This document shows, one piece after another, positions 27,458 to 34,798 of a stretch of DNA of 64,000 bases. The stretch spans positions 62,001-126,000 of the forward strand of contig NZ_UWYY01000007.1 in the NCBI RefSeq assembly GCF_900608595.1, in the 5' to 3' direction. Position 1 is the stretch's first letter. Every line of letters begins with the position of its first letter. Both the position numbers and the translations under genes were made by a program. The stretch is from Promicromonospora panici (GTDB lineage: Bacteria; Actinomycetota; Actinomycetes; Actinomycetales; Cellulomonadaceae). The notes beneath the pieces were generated by a model. That model ran no database searches, was not told the DNA's origin, and worked only from the letters and a program-made list of their open reading frames with translations.

Positions 27458-27787
27458 ATGACTCTCCAGGCGATCGAGCAGGCAGCGCTGCCGCACGGCA
27501 ACTTCGAGGGATACCTCCACGGTTCGGAGATCTCCGTCATCTTCGAGCGGGTGGCCCAGGACGGGACGGGCCCCCGTTTGCACCGGCACCCCTACTCCGA
27601 GACCTTCGTGATCCGGTCCGGCCGGGCCCTGTTCACCGTGGACGGCAAGGAGTTCGAGGCCGTGGGCGGCCAGATCCTCGTCGTCCAGGCGATGGTGCCG
27701 CACAAGTTCCGGACCCTCGGCGCCGACCTCTACGAGGCGGTCCACATCCACGCGAACGACCGGTTCGAGACCGAGTGGCTCGAGTGA
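27458..27787 (+). CDS. Small cupin-domain protein
   Basis: 109 residues from ATG 27458; no clear ribosome site, so it may be leaderless. One cupin barrel: GPRLHRHPYSETFVIRSGRALFTVDG with the His-x-His and Glu metal ligands, and a second motif around MVPHKF. Single-domain cupins of this size may bind metal and act on or sense small molecules; substrate unknown. It converges with the serine hydrolase, separated by four bases. Confidence 0.87.
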   Translation: MTLQAIEQAALPHGNFEGYLHGSEISVIFERVAQDGTGPRLHRHPYSETFVIRSGRALFTVDGKEFEAVGGQILVVQAMVPHKFRTLGADLYEAVHIHANDRFETEWLE

Positions 27788-27791
27788 ACGG

Positions 27792-29111
27792 TCAGCAGGT
27801 CTCCCGCATCATCAGCGTCAGCAGGGCGGTCGGGTCGAACAGCGGCTCGTCCGTGAGCACGGGGTAGACGAGGTCCTTCCCGGTGATGCCGATCGACACC
27901 TGCCGCTCGCCGTCCGGCGACGTCAGGTTGATGGACATCGTGCCGTACGAGCCGCCGTCGTGCCCGTAGAGCCAGCCGCCGGGGACGCACGGGTCCGGGA
28001 CGCGGTAGACGCCCAGGCCGTACTCGGGAGCGTCCTCCTGGTCCACGGTGCGGGGCTCCAGCATGTCGGCGGTGGTCTCCGCGTCGACCAGCCGCCCGGT
28101 GACCAGTGCCTCGGTGAAGTCGGCGAGGTCCTCGGTGGTGCTGGTGACCGCACCGGAAGCGCCGAACAGGCTCGGGTCCCAGTGATCGAGGTCGTACCAG
28201 CCGGCGCCCTCCGGACCCGTGTACGCCGACTCGTGGAGGAACGGCCCGTACACACCCGGGTCGTCCGGGTAGGCGCTCTGCCACATGCCGGCCGGTGCGA
28301 ACACCCGGTACTGCAGCAGGTTTTCGACACTGCGCCCGGCGACCTCCTCCAGCATCATGCCGAGCACGACGAATCCCGCGTTCGAGTAGGAGTACTTGGC
28401 CCCGGGTTCGCCGACCCAGGGCGCGGACCGCAGTGCCTCGACGTAGTCGGCAGTGGTGACCTCCTGATCCATCACCGCGAAGAACTCGTCGAACGACTCC
28501 GGGTCGGTCATCCGCGAGGCGAGGATCCAGTCGGTTGCCGTCGGTGCGCCGGAGCGGTGGCTCAGCAGCTGCTCGATCGTCACGCCCGCCGGCATGACGC
28601 CGGGCAGCACGTCCTCCACCGGGGTGTCGAGGGTCCAAGTGCCCTTCTCCACCTCCTGCATGACCAGGGTGGCGATCATCGGCTTGGTGTTGCTCGCCAC
28701 ACGGAACCGGTCACCCGGCTTGGCGGGCGCGTCACCCGTGCGCTCTCTGCTCCCCGCGGCACCGCTCCAGGTGCGGGCGCCCTTCTCGACGCGCGCCGTC
28801 ACCCCGATGGCGCCGTCGGCCACGAGGGCGTCCAGGGCCGCATCGAGCTCGGCACCCGAGATCTTCGTGCCCTGCGCGAGCGCCCTGTTCGTGGCGACGT
28901 CGCGCCGGGCATCGCGGGCAGCGTCCCTGACGACGTCGTGCATGATCTCGGGGACGTCGGCCGCAACCGGGTCCGGGAGATCAGCGGTGGCGGACGGCGT
29001 AGGCCGGTCGGCGGTGCTCACGGCGTGCGCGGAACCGGCGGCGACCAGCGGCGCCACGAGCGCCAGGGTCGCGCTCAGGGCGAGCGCTGCCCGGCGGGTT
29101 GTGCGATCCAT
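27792..29111 (-). CDS. Secreted class C beta-lactamase-like serine hydrolase
   Basis: 439 residues from ATG 29111. Signal peptide MDRTTRRAALALSATLAL with an AHA-type cleavage near residue 30. Penicillin-recognising fold: SNTK (SxxK) in FRVASNTKPM, YSN in KYSYSNAGFVVLG, and the third motif HDG in YGHDGGSYG. This matches serine-type D-Ala-D-Ala carboxypeptidases such as the Streptomyces R61 enzyme, and also esterases of the class. It probably acts on cell wall peptides or a secreted substrate. Ends convergently with the cupin. Confidence 0.9.
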   Translation of the reverse strand: MDRTTRRAALALSATLALVAPLVAAGSAHAVSTADRPTPSATADLPDPVAADVPEIMHDVVRDAARDARRDVATNRALAQGTKISGAELDAALDALVADGAIGVTARVEKGARTWSGAAGSRERTGDAPAKPGDRFRVASNTKPMIATLVMQEVEKGTWTLDTPVEDVLPGVMPAGVTIEQLLSHRSGAPTATDWILASRMTDPESFDEFFAVMDQEVTTADYVEALRSAPWVGEPGAKYSYSNAGFVVLGMMLEEVAGRSVENLLQYRVFAPAGMWQSAYPDDPGVYGPFLHESAYTGPEGAGWYDLDHWDPSLFGASGAVTSTTEDLADFTEALVTGRLVDAETTADMLEPRTVDQEDAPEYGLGVYRVPDPCVPGGWLYGHDGGSYGTMSINLTSPDGERQVSIGITGKDLVYPVLTDEPLFDPTALLTLMMRETC

Positions 29112-29224
29112 GGGGAGTCTCCTTCGTCTCGGCGGTGCTCCCATCCTGGCGACGGACGCCGCCCCACGGATCACCCACCGGACGGAAGCCCCTCCACCCG
29201 AGGAAGGAGTTCCGGCAGCGCGAC

Positions 29225-32200
29225 CTACAGCCGGTCCGCGATGACCTCCAGCAGCGACTTGCCCTCCACGCCCGCCAGGTCCAGCGCCTGCGTGCGGCAG
29301 GAGAAGCCGTCGGCCAGGTAGGTGGTCCCGGGGGCGGCGTCCCGCAGCGCGGGCAGCAGCGCGTTCTCGGCGACCGCCACCGACGTCTCGTAGTGCCCCT
29401 TCTGCATGCCGAAGTTGCCGGCCAGGCCGCAGCAGCCCGCGAGAACCTCGATCTGCGCCCCGCCCTTCTCCAGCAGGTTCTGGTCCGCCTGGTACCCCAT
29501 CACCGAGTGCTGGTGGCAGTGCGGCTGCACCACCGCGGACACGTCCGCCAGGGAGGGCATCTCCCACTCGTCCGGGACGTCGTCAGAGGTCAGCAGCTCG
29601 GCCGCCGTCCGCGTCATGCGCGCGACGGCCTGGGCGCGCGGGTCGTCCGGGAACAGGTCGAGCAGGTCGGAGCGCAGCACCGCGGTGCAGGACGGCTCCA
29701 GCCCCATGATCGGGATGCCGTTCACGGCGTACGGCCCGAGCACCTCCAGCAGCTTGAGCAGGCGGCGCCGGGCGCCGTCGAGCTGCCCCGTCGAGATCCA
29801 GGTCAGGCCGCAGCATGCTTGCTCGTCGGGCACGATGACGTCGAACCCCGCGGAAGTCAGCACCTTCAGCGCCGCCTGCGGCACACTCGGCGAGAGCGAG
29901 TCGCTGAACGAGTCGGTCCAAAGCACGACCTTGGGCTTGGTCGCGAGCCGGGCCGCGGTGGCCCCCTCGCGCCCCGGCACGCCGAGGCCTTCCTCGGCCA
30001 CGACGGGCAGCCCGGGCACGCCGTGCGTCGCCCCGCCCCGCGCCCACCACTGGCGGAACGGGACCTCCGCGAACTTCGGCATCGACCGGCGCGTGTCCAT
30101 GCCGCCCGCCCACAGCACCGCCTTGCCGATCCACTGCACGCCCAGCAGGCGGTTGACCAGCTCGGGGACTACGCCGGCCAGGCGGGCCCAGCGCGGCAGC
30201 CAGCCCAGGGCGTAGTGGTCGACGGGCCGCAGCTTGCCGCGGTAGGTGCGGTACAGCACCTCCGACTTGTACTGCGCCATGTCGACGCCGGCCGGGCAGT
30301 CGCTCGAGCACGCCTTGCAGGACAGGCACAGGTCCAGCGACTCCCGCACCTCGGGCGCCGCCAGGCCGCCGACGAGGGTTCCGTTGACCGCTTCCTGCAG
30401 CACGCGGGCGCGCCCGCGGGTCACGTCCTTCTCGTCCTTCGTCGCCTGGTAGCTCGGGCACATGAAGCCGCCCGACGCCGACGTGTCGGCCCGGCACTTG
30501 CCCACGCCCACGCAGCGGTGCACCGCCGTCGACAGGTCGTTGTGGTCGTGCGCGAACGAGAATCCCTCGTATCCGGCCTTGCGCCGGACGCCGTGCGCGG
30601 AGCCCTTGCCCGCCATCGGCAGCTTCGTACGCACTGGCTCCGCCTGAGGGCGGCGCAGGTCGACGTCCACGGCCCGCGGCCGGACGACGACACCCGGGTT
30701 GAGCAGGTCCTTCGGGTCGAACAGGGCCTTGAACCGCTCCATCAGCGCGATCGCCTCGGGCGAGTAGATGAGCGGCAGCAGCTCGGACCGGGCCCGGCCG
30801 TCGCCGTGCTCGCCGGACAGCGACCCGCCATAGCTCGCGACGAGCTCCGCCGCCTCGGTCATGAAGGTACGCAGCACCGACCCCGACGTCTCCAGCGGGA
30901 TGTCGATCCGCAGGTGCACGCACCCGTCGCCGAAGTGCCCGTACGGCAGGCCGTCGACGCCGTACCGGTCCATGAGCGCCTGCAGGTCGCGCAGGTACGG
31001 CCCCAGCTTCTCGGGCGGCACCGCCGAGTCCTCCCAGCCGGGCCATGCCTGCTCCCCGGCGGGCGTGCGGCCGGCGAGCCCGGCGCCGTCGGCCCGGATC
31101 TGCCACATCTTGGTGGCGTCCGGCCCGGCGGGCAGCACCACGGAGTCGAGCGCCGTCGACACCGCGACTATCGCGTCCGCGCGGCCCAGGGCCTCGGCCT
31201 GCGACGAGCCGCCGACCTCGATCATGAGCCAGCCCGCGCCGTCGGGCAGCGCCGGGACGGACTCCGCACCCTTGGCGCGCCGGACGACATCGACCAGGCG
31301 GGCGTCCAGCCCTTCGATCGCGAGCGGCTTGTGGTCCAGCAGGCGCGGGACGTCGTCCGCGGCCGTGGCCATGTCGGGGTAACCGAGGACGGCGAGCGTC
31401 GGCGCGCCCGGCGTCTCCACCAGGTTGAGCTCCGCCTCCAGGACAGTGACGAGCGTGCCCTCCGTGCCCACGAGCGCGCGGGCGAGGTTGGAGCCGTTCT
31501 CGGGCAGGAGGTGCTCCAGCGAGTAGCCCGACACCTGGCGCCCGAACCGGCCGAACTCCGTGCGGATCAGCGCGAGGTTGTCCCGGACGAGCTCCTTGAG
31601 GCCCGGCACGGCGGTGAACTCGGGGTCCCCGGAGCCCGCGGTGAACCGGCGTCCGGAGCCATCGATCACGTCGAGCGAGACCACGTTGTCGGCGGTGCGC
31701 CCGTACGCGACCGCGTGCGGGCCGCACGCGTTGTTGCCGATCATGCCGCCGAGCGTCGCGCGGTTCTGGGTGCTGGGATCGGGGCCGAAACGCAGGCCAT
31801 GCGCCTTGGCCTCCCCCTGGAGAGTGGACATGATCGTGCCCGGCTGGACGCGCGCCGTGCGGCCCGCGGGGTCGATGCTCAACACTCGGTTGAGGTTGCG
31901 GCCCAGGTCCAGCACGACACCGGGCCCCACCGAGTTGCCGGCGACCGACGTGCCGGCGCCGCGTGCCGTGATCGGGATCTTGAGCTCGCGCAGCACCTGG
32001 AGCGCCGCGACGACGTCGTCGGTCGTCTCCGGGAAGAGCACGCCCTCGGGGACCACGCGGTAGTTGGACGCGTCCGTGGAGTACTCGGCGCGACGGCGCG
32101 TGCTCATATCGACGACGCCGGTTATTGCGGTGCGCAGCGCGTCGGCGACGGCGTCGCGCGCGGCCTCGGCGGCGTGGTCCGCCTCCCGGCGCGCGGCCTT

Positions 32201-32344
32201 GCGCCGCTCCTCGCTCTCGGCGCGGCGGCGTTCCGCCTCCTCGGCGGCGCGGGCCTCGGCCTTCTCGCGCGCGGCGCGGGCGGCCTCGGCGTCGTCAGCG
32301 GTGTGGCCCGTGGAGCCGTGCGCAACGCGTTCGTCGTCGTTCAT
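29225..32344 (-). CDS. FAD-linked oxidase / Fe-S (CCG-domain) oxidoreductase fusion, D-2-hydroxyacid dehydrogenase type
   Basis: 1039 residues from ATG 32344. An Ala/Glu/Arg-rich helical N-terminus (about 15-70) precedes a PCMH-type FAD site (ITARGAGTSVAGNSVG, LGGMIGNNACGPHAVAYGRT) and a C-terminal oxidase domain with GHFGDGCVHLRID and SGEHGDGRARSE. Two ferredoxin-like clusters follow (HRCVGVGKCRAD...CPS and CLSCKACSSDCPAG), then two CCG-type segments (EQACCGL and LAGCCGLAGNFG). The layout matches YdiJ-like D-lactate/D-2-hydroxyglutarate dehydrogenases, which pass electrons from the hydroxyacid to the respiratory chain. The exact substrate is not readable. Not adjacent to other lactate genes. 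Confidence 0.92.
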   Translation of the reverse strand: MNDDERVAHGSTGHTADDAEAARAAREKAEARAAEEAERRRAESEERRKAARREADHAAEAARDAVADALRTAITGVVDMSTRRRAEYSTDASNYRVVPEGVLFPETTDDVVAALQVLRELKIPITARGAGTSVAGNSVGPGVVLDLGRNLNRVLSIDPAGRTARVQPGTIMSTLQGEAKAHGLRFGPDPSTQNRATLGGMIGNNACGPHAVAYGRTADNVVSLDVIDGSGRRFTAGSGDPEFTAVPGLKELVRDNLALIRTEFGRFGRQVSGYSLEHLLPENGSNLARALVGTEGTLVTVLEAELNLVETPGAPTLAVLGYPDMATAADDVPRLLDHKPLAIEGLDARLVDVVRRAKGAESVPALPDGAGWLMIEVGGSSQAEALGRADAIVAVSTALDSVVLPAGPDATKMWQIRADGAGLAGRTPAGEQAWPGWEDSAVPPEKLGPYLRDLQALMDRYGVDGLPYGHFGDGCVHLRIDIPLETSGSVLRTFMTEAAELVASYGGSLSGEHGDGRARSELLPLIYSPEAIALMERFKALFDPKDLLNPGVVVRPRAVDVDLRRPQAEPVRTKLPMAGKGSAHGVRRKAGYEGFSFAHDHNDLSTAVHRCVGVGKCRADTSASGGFMCPSYQATKDEKDVTRGRARVLQEAVNGTLVGGLAAPEVRESLDLCLSCKACSSDCPAGVDMAQYKSEVLYRTYRGKLRPVDHYALGWLPRWARLAGVVPELVNRLLGVQWIGKAVLWAGGMDTRRSMPKFAEVPFRQWWARGGATHGVPGLPVVAEEGLGVPGREGATAARLATKPKVVLWTDSFSDSLSPSVPQAALKVLTSAGFDVIVPDEQACCGLTWISTGQLDGARRRLLKLLEVLGPYAVNGIPIMGLEPSCTAVLRSDLLDLFPDDPRAQAVARMTRTAAELLTSDDVPDEWEMPSLADVSAVVQPHCHQHSVMGYQADQNLLEKGGAQIEVLAGCCGLAGNFGMQKGHYETSVAVAENALLPALRDAAPGTTYLADGFSCRTQALDLAGVEGKSLLEVIADRL

Positions 32345-32438
32345 ACCGTTCCGGGACGGGGCGTCGGGGGTCTGCGATGGCACCCAGCGATTCTCGCACC
32401 CCAAGGCGGCGCCCCGCGCACCTGTCCGACCAGCCGTC

Positions 32439-32493
32439 GAGTGCTGGGTATTCGCGGTTTTCTGGCTACGAAACCAACAAATACCCAGCACTC
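32439..32493. repeat. Two-tier palindrome upstream of the FAD/Fe-S oxidoreductase
   Basis: Outer arms GAGTGCTGGGTATT (32439-32452) and AATACCCAGCACTC (32480-32493), inner arms GGTTT (32456-32460) and AAACC (32471-32475) around a 10-nt loop. It lies between the OsmC stop and the oxidoreductase start, both minus-strand. It is less GC-rich than its surroundings. Different sequence from the 13.6/22.0/26.7 kb family. Confidence 0.82.
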
Positions 32494-32506
32494 AACAGAG
32501 CGGGGG

Positions 32507-32950
32507 TCAGCCCTCGAACGTGATGTCTATCGTGATCTGGTCGACGCCCGTGAGGGCCTTCGAGATCGGGCAGCCGCTCTTGGCCGCCTCGGCGGCCGCC
32601 TTGAAGCCGGCTTCGTCGATACCGCTGGCGTACCCGCGCACGGTCAGCGCGCTCTTGGTGACGCGGACGCCGCCGGCCGGGTCCGGCCCGAGCGTCACAT
32701 CGGCCGTGACCTCGATCTGCTCCGGCGTGGCACCGGCCTGGCCCAGCTCGTTGGTGAACGCCATCGTGAAGCACGATGAGTGCGCCGCCGCGAGGAGCTC
32801 CTCGGGGCTGGTGACACCCGCGGCCTCGTCGGCGATGCGGGACGGCCAGGACACGTCGAACGTCCCGACACCCGACGACGACATCTCGACCTGGCCCGAA
32901 CCCTCCTGGAAGGGTCCGTTCCAGGCGGTGCGGGCGGTGCGTACTGCCAT
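32507..32950 (-). CDS. OsmC family peroxiredoxin
   Basis: 147 residues from ATG 32950, behind AAGGAGAG. OsmC subfamily rather than Ohr by the SPEELLAAAHSSCFTMAF motif (first redox Cys) and the second Cys in AKSGCPISKAL. Detoxifies organic hydroperoxides in the cytoplasm using two cysteines. Length usual for the family. It is followed by the palindrome at 32.4 kb; transcription with the oxidoreductase beyond it is uncertain. Confidence 0.93.
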   Translation of the reverse strand: MAVRTARTAWNGPFQEGSGQVEMSSSGVGTFDVSWPSRIADEAAGVTSPEELLAAAHSSCFTMAFTNELGQAGATPEQIEVTADVTLGPDPAGGVRVTKSALTVRGYASGIDEAGFKAAAEAAKSGCPISKALTGVDQITIDITFEG

Positions 32951-33034
32951 GGTGCTCTCCTTGGTCATCCGGATGAATACCCTGCGTGCCCGACCCTATG
33001 ACGCCCGCCGGGCAGTCGCGTCACCGCCCACGCG

Positions 33035-33985
33035 TCACGGTGCGAAGTCGAGCAGCTCCTCGTCGACGGCCATGACGGTCCACCGGCTGCCGTCCTCGTC
33101 GGTCAGGTCGTAGGCGGGAACGAGGAGCACTGCGCCGTCGGACAGCGTGTAGCGCGCCTCCGTGAGGGCCGCCGAGACGATGGTCACGTCCTCGACAGGC
33201 CACGCCACCGGACCGCCCGGCGCGGGCGTGGTCCTCGTGGCTGGCGGTCCGGCCTCGTCCTGCGCAGAGCCCTGCCGGGACCAGCCCAGCACCGCGCCGG
33301 CGAACCGCGGGTCGCCCAGCCGGTCAACCGCCTCCACCTCGCTGACCACCGGATACGAGCCAAGGCTCTCGCCGCCCGCCCCGGCGACGCGCACCTCCGC
33401 CGTCGTGGGCCGGTCCGAGAGCGCGGCGCCCGCGTGGAACACGACCCCGGTGGCCGTCGGCAGGTCACCCGTGGCGTGGAGCGGCTGCACGCCTCCGGTC
33501 GCTGCCGCGCTGTCGTCCTCGGTCGCGTCCTCGGCGCCGGGCTCGGCATCGCCCTCGGTGTCGGCGCCCTCCGGCTCTCCCATGACCGACGGCGCCTGCT
33601 CGGTCGTGCTCTCGGCAGCCGTGTCCGCCGTCGGTGAGAACCCCAGTCCCGACTCCCCGGCCACGTAGCCGCCTCCGCCCGCCGCGACGATCCCGGCTAC
33701 GGCAGCCGCGACCAGCCACGGCGCCCGACGCCGATGCCGCCGCAGCGCGAGCTCGTCCGCCCGCTCGCGGCTGGCGGGCTCGGTGGGCTCCGCGGACCCG
33801 GCCGACTCGCGTCGGGCGGTGCCACGCTCCGCGCCGCCGGCCGGCCCCTGCTCGGTCTGCTCGGCGATCAGCGCGTCCACCTTGGCCCGGAGCACGCCCT
33901 GGACCGGTTCGGGCGCGCGCTTCGCGGGGTCCGCCGCCGCCAGGCGGTCGAACGCCGGGTCCCCCAGTCGCTCGTGCTCGTTCAT
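33035..33985 (-). CDS. Membrane protein paired with an ECF sigma factor (probable anti-sigma)
   Basis: 316 residues from ATG 33985 behind AAGGAGGG. A cytoplasmic N-terminus of about 80 residues (FDRLAAADPAKRAPEPVQGVLRAKVDALIA) precedes one membrane segment (about 92-112, WLVAAAVAGIVAAGGGGYVAG). The outer part is acidic and Thr/Ala-rich, then a beta-rich domain of about 150 residues. No zinc-binding HxxxCxxC motif is seen. Position directly after the sigma gene and single-pass topology suggest it is the cognate anti-sigma or a sensor, but sequence similarity to a known anti-sigma family is not apparent. Confidence 0.7.
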   Translation of the reverse strand: MNEHERLGDPAFDRLAAADPAKRAPEPVQGVLRAKVDALIAEQTEQGPAGGAERGTARRESAGSAEPTEPASRERADELALRRHRRRAPWLVAAAVAGIVAAGGGGYVAGESGLGFSPTADTAAESTTEQAPSVMGEPEGADTEGDAEPGAEDATEDDSAAATGGVQPLHATGDLPTATGVVFHAGAALSDRPTTAEVRVAGAGGESLGSYPVVSEVEAVDRLGDPRFAGAVLGWSRQGSAQDEAGPPATRTTPAPGGPVAWPVEDVTIVSAALTEARYTLSDGAVLLVPAYDLTDEDGSRWTVMAVDEELLDFAP

Positions 33986-34000
33986 CGCAGTCCCTCCTTG

Positions 34001-34060
34001 CCGTACCCCGCGCCGTGCCGCGTTCCGTGCCGTTGGCCGTGCCGTGTGCCGTGCCCAGCT
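34001..34060. repeat. 12-bp tandem repeat between sigma and anti-sigma genes
   Basis: Five adjacent 12-bp units start at 34001, 34013, 34025, 34037 and 34049, each beginning CCGT: CCGTACCCCGCG, CCGTGCCGCGTT, CCGTGCCGTTGG, CCGTGCCGTGTG, CCGTGCCCAGCT. The array fills most of the 103-bp gap between the sigma-factor stop and the membrane-partner start. Confidence 0.8.
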
Positions 34061-34088
34061 GCCCGCCGTGCACACCCTCTACATGTGC

Positions 34089-34640
34089 TCATGCGTCCAC
34101 CGCTTGCTCGTGGGCGTCCCACGCGTCGCGGAGGCGGGCCCGGGCGCGGGAAAGCGCCGCGTCGGCACCACCCCGCGAGACGCCCAGCACCCGGGCCAGA
34201 TCGTCGCCGGACAGCCCGTCCCAGGCGACCAGCAACAGGATGCGCCGGTCGCGCGCCGATAGCGTGGCCAGCACGCTGCGCACGGCGTCGTCGGAGGCGG
34301 CGAACGTCGCGGGGTCCACGTCGTCCGGCTCGTCGGGAACGATCGCGACGGGCAGCGCCCGCATCTTGCGCCGGTGGTTCGCCAGCACGTAGCCGGCGGT
34401 GCGGTACAGCCACGGCAGCTCCGCGCCGTCGGGCACGTCATCACGACGGCGCCACGCGGTGGCGAGCACCTCGGCGGCGAGGTCCTCGGCGTCGGAGGCG
34501 CGGCCGCCGTCGGGCAGCCGACGGACGAAGTACGAGTACAGGGCTCGCGAGTGCGCGTCGAAGAGCGCGCTGAACCAGGCTTCGTCGTGCGCGGGCCGGT
34601 CGTGCGGCGGCTCGTGGGGGGCGCCGGGGCTGTCGTCCAC
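34089..34640 (-). CDS. ECF-type RNA polymerase sigma factor
   Basis: 183 residues from GTG 34640, behind GTGGGGGC. Region 2 is seen in WFSALFDAHSRALYSYFVRR, DAEDLAAEVLATAWRR and LPWLYRTAGYVLANHRRKM (sigma2.1-2.4). Region 4 is ATLSARDRRILLLVAWDGLSGDDLARVLGVSRGGADAALSRAR, an HTH that reads -35 elements. The downstream membrane protein is its likely regulator. Promoter specificity cannot be read. A composite repeat array lies just upstream (34.69-34.79 kb). Confidence 0.92.
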   Translation of the reverse strand: MDDSPGAPHEPPHDRPAHDEAWFSALFDAHSRALYSYFVRRLPDGGRASDAEDLAAEVLATAWRRRDDVPDGAELPWLYRTAGYVLANHRRKMRALPVAIVPDEPDDVDPATFAASDDAVRSVLATLSARDRRILLLVAWDGLSGDDLARVLGVSRGGADAALSRARARLRDAWDAHEQAVDA

Positions 34641-34687
34641 GCCCCCACTCTGTCGTGAATGCCAGGTTCCTTGCACCCCGACCCACG

Positions 34688-34788
34688 CGAGGTAGAACCC
34701 TGGCGAGGTAGGACTGTGGCGAGGTAGGAGCGCAGCAGGTGCACGGTCCCACCTCGCCAGGGTTCTACCTCGCCACAGTCCTACCTCG
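34688..34788. repeat. Composite 16-bp direct and inverted repeat array
   Basis: Left side: CGAGGTAGAACCCTGG, CGAGGTAGGACTGTGG and a partial third unit from 34688. Right side: ACCTCGCCAGGGTTCT, ACCTCGCCACAGTCCT and ACCTCG from 34751. Segment 34688-34709 is a perfect 22-bp complement of 34751-34772; 34704-34725 is a perfect complement of 34767-34788. Unit order is the same on both sides rather than mirrored, so only one pair can form a nested stem at a time. It separates the chitinase stop from the sigma-factor start. Confidence 0.88.
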
Positions 34789-34798
34789 GCAAGGGGGA

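Noticed and set aside
29099..32779. 1226-codon open frame on the plus strand opposite the FAD/Fe-S oxidoreductase
   Set aside because: Arg/His/Leu/Val-rich antisense frame without recognisable motifs; the minus strand has full FAD and Fe-S signatures.
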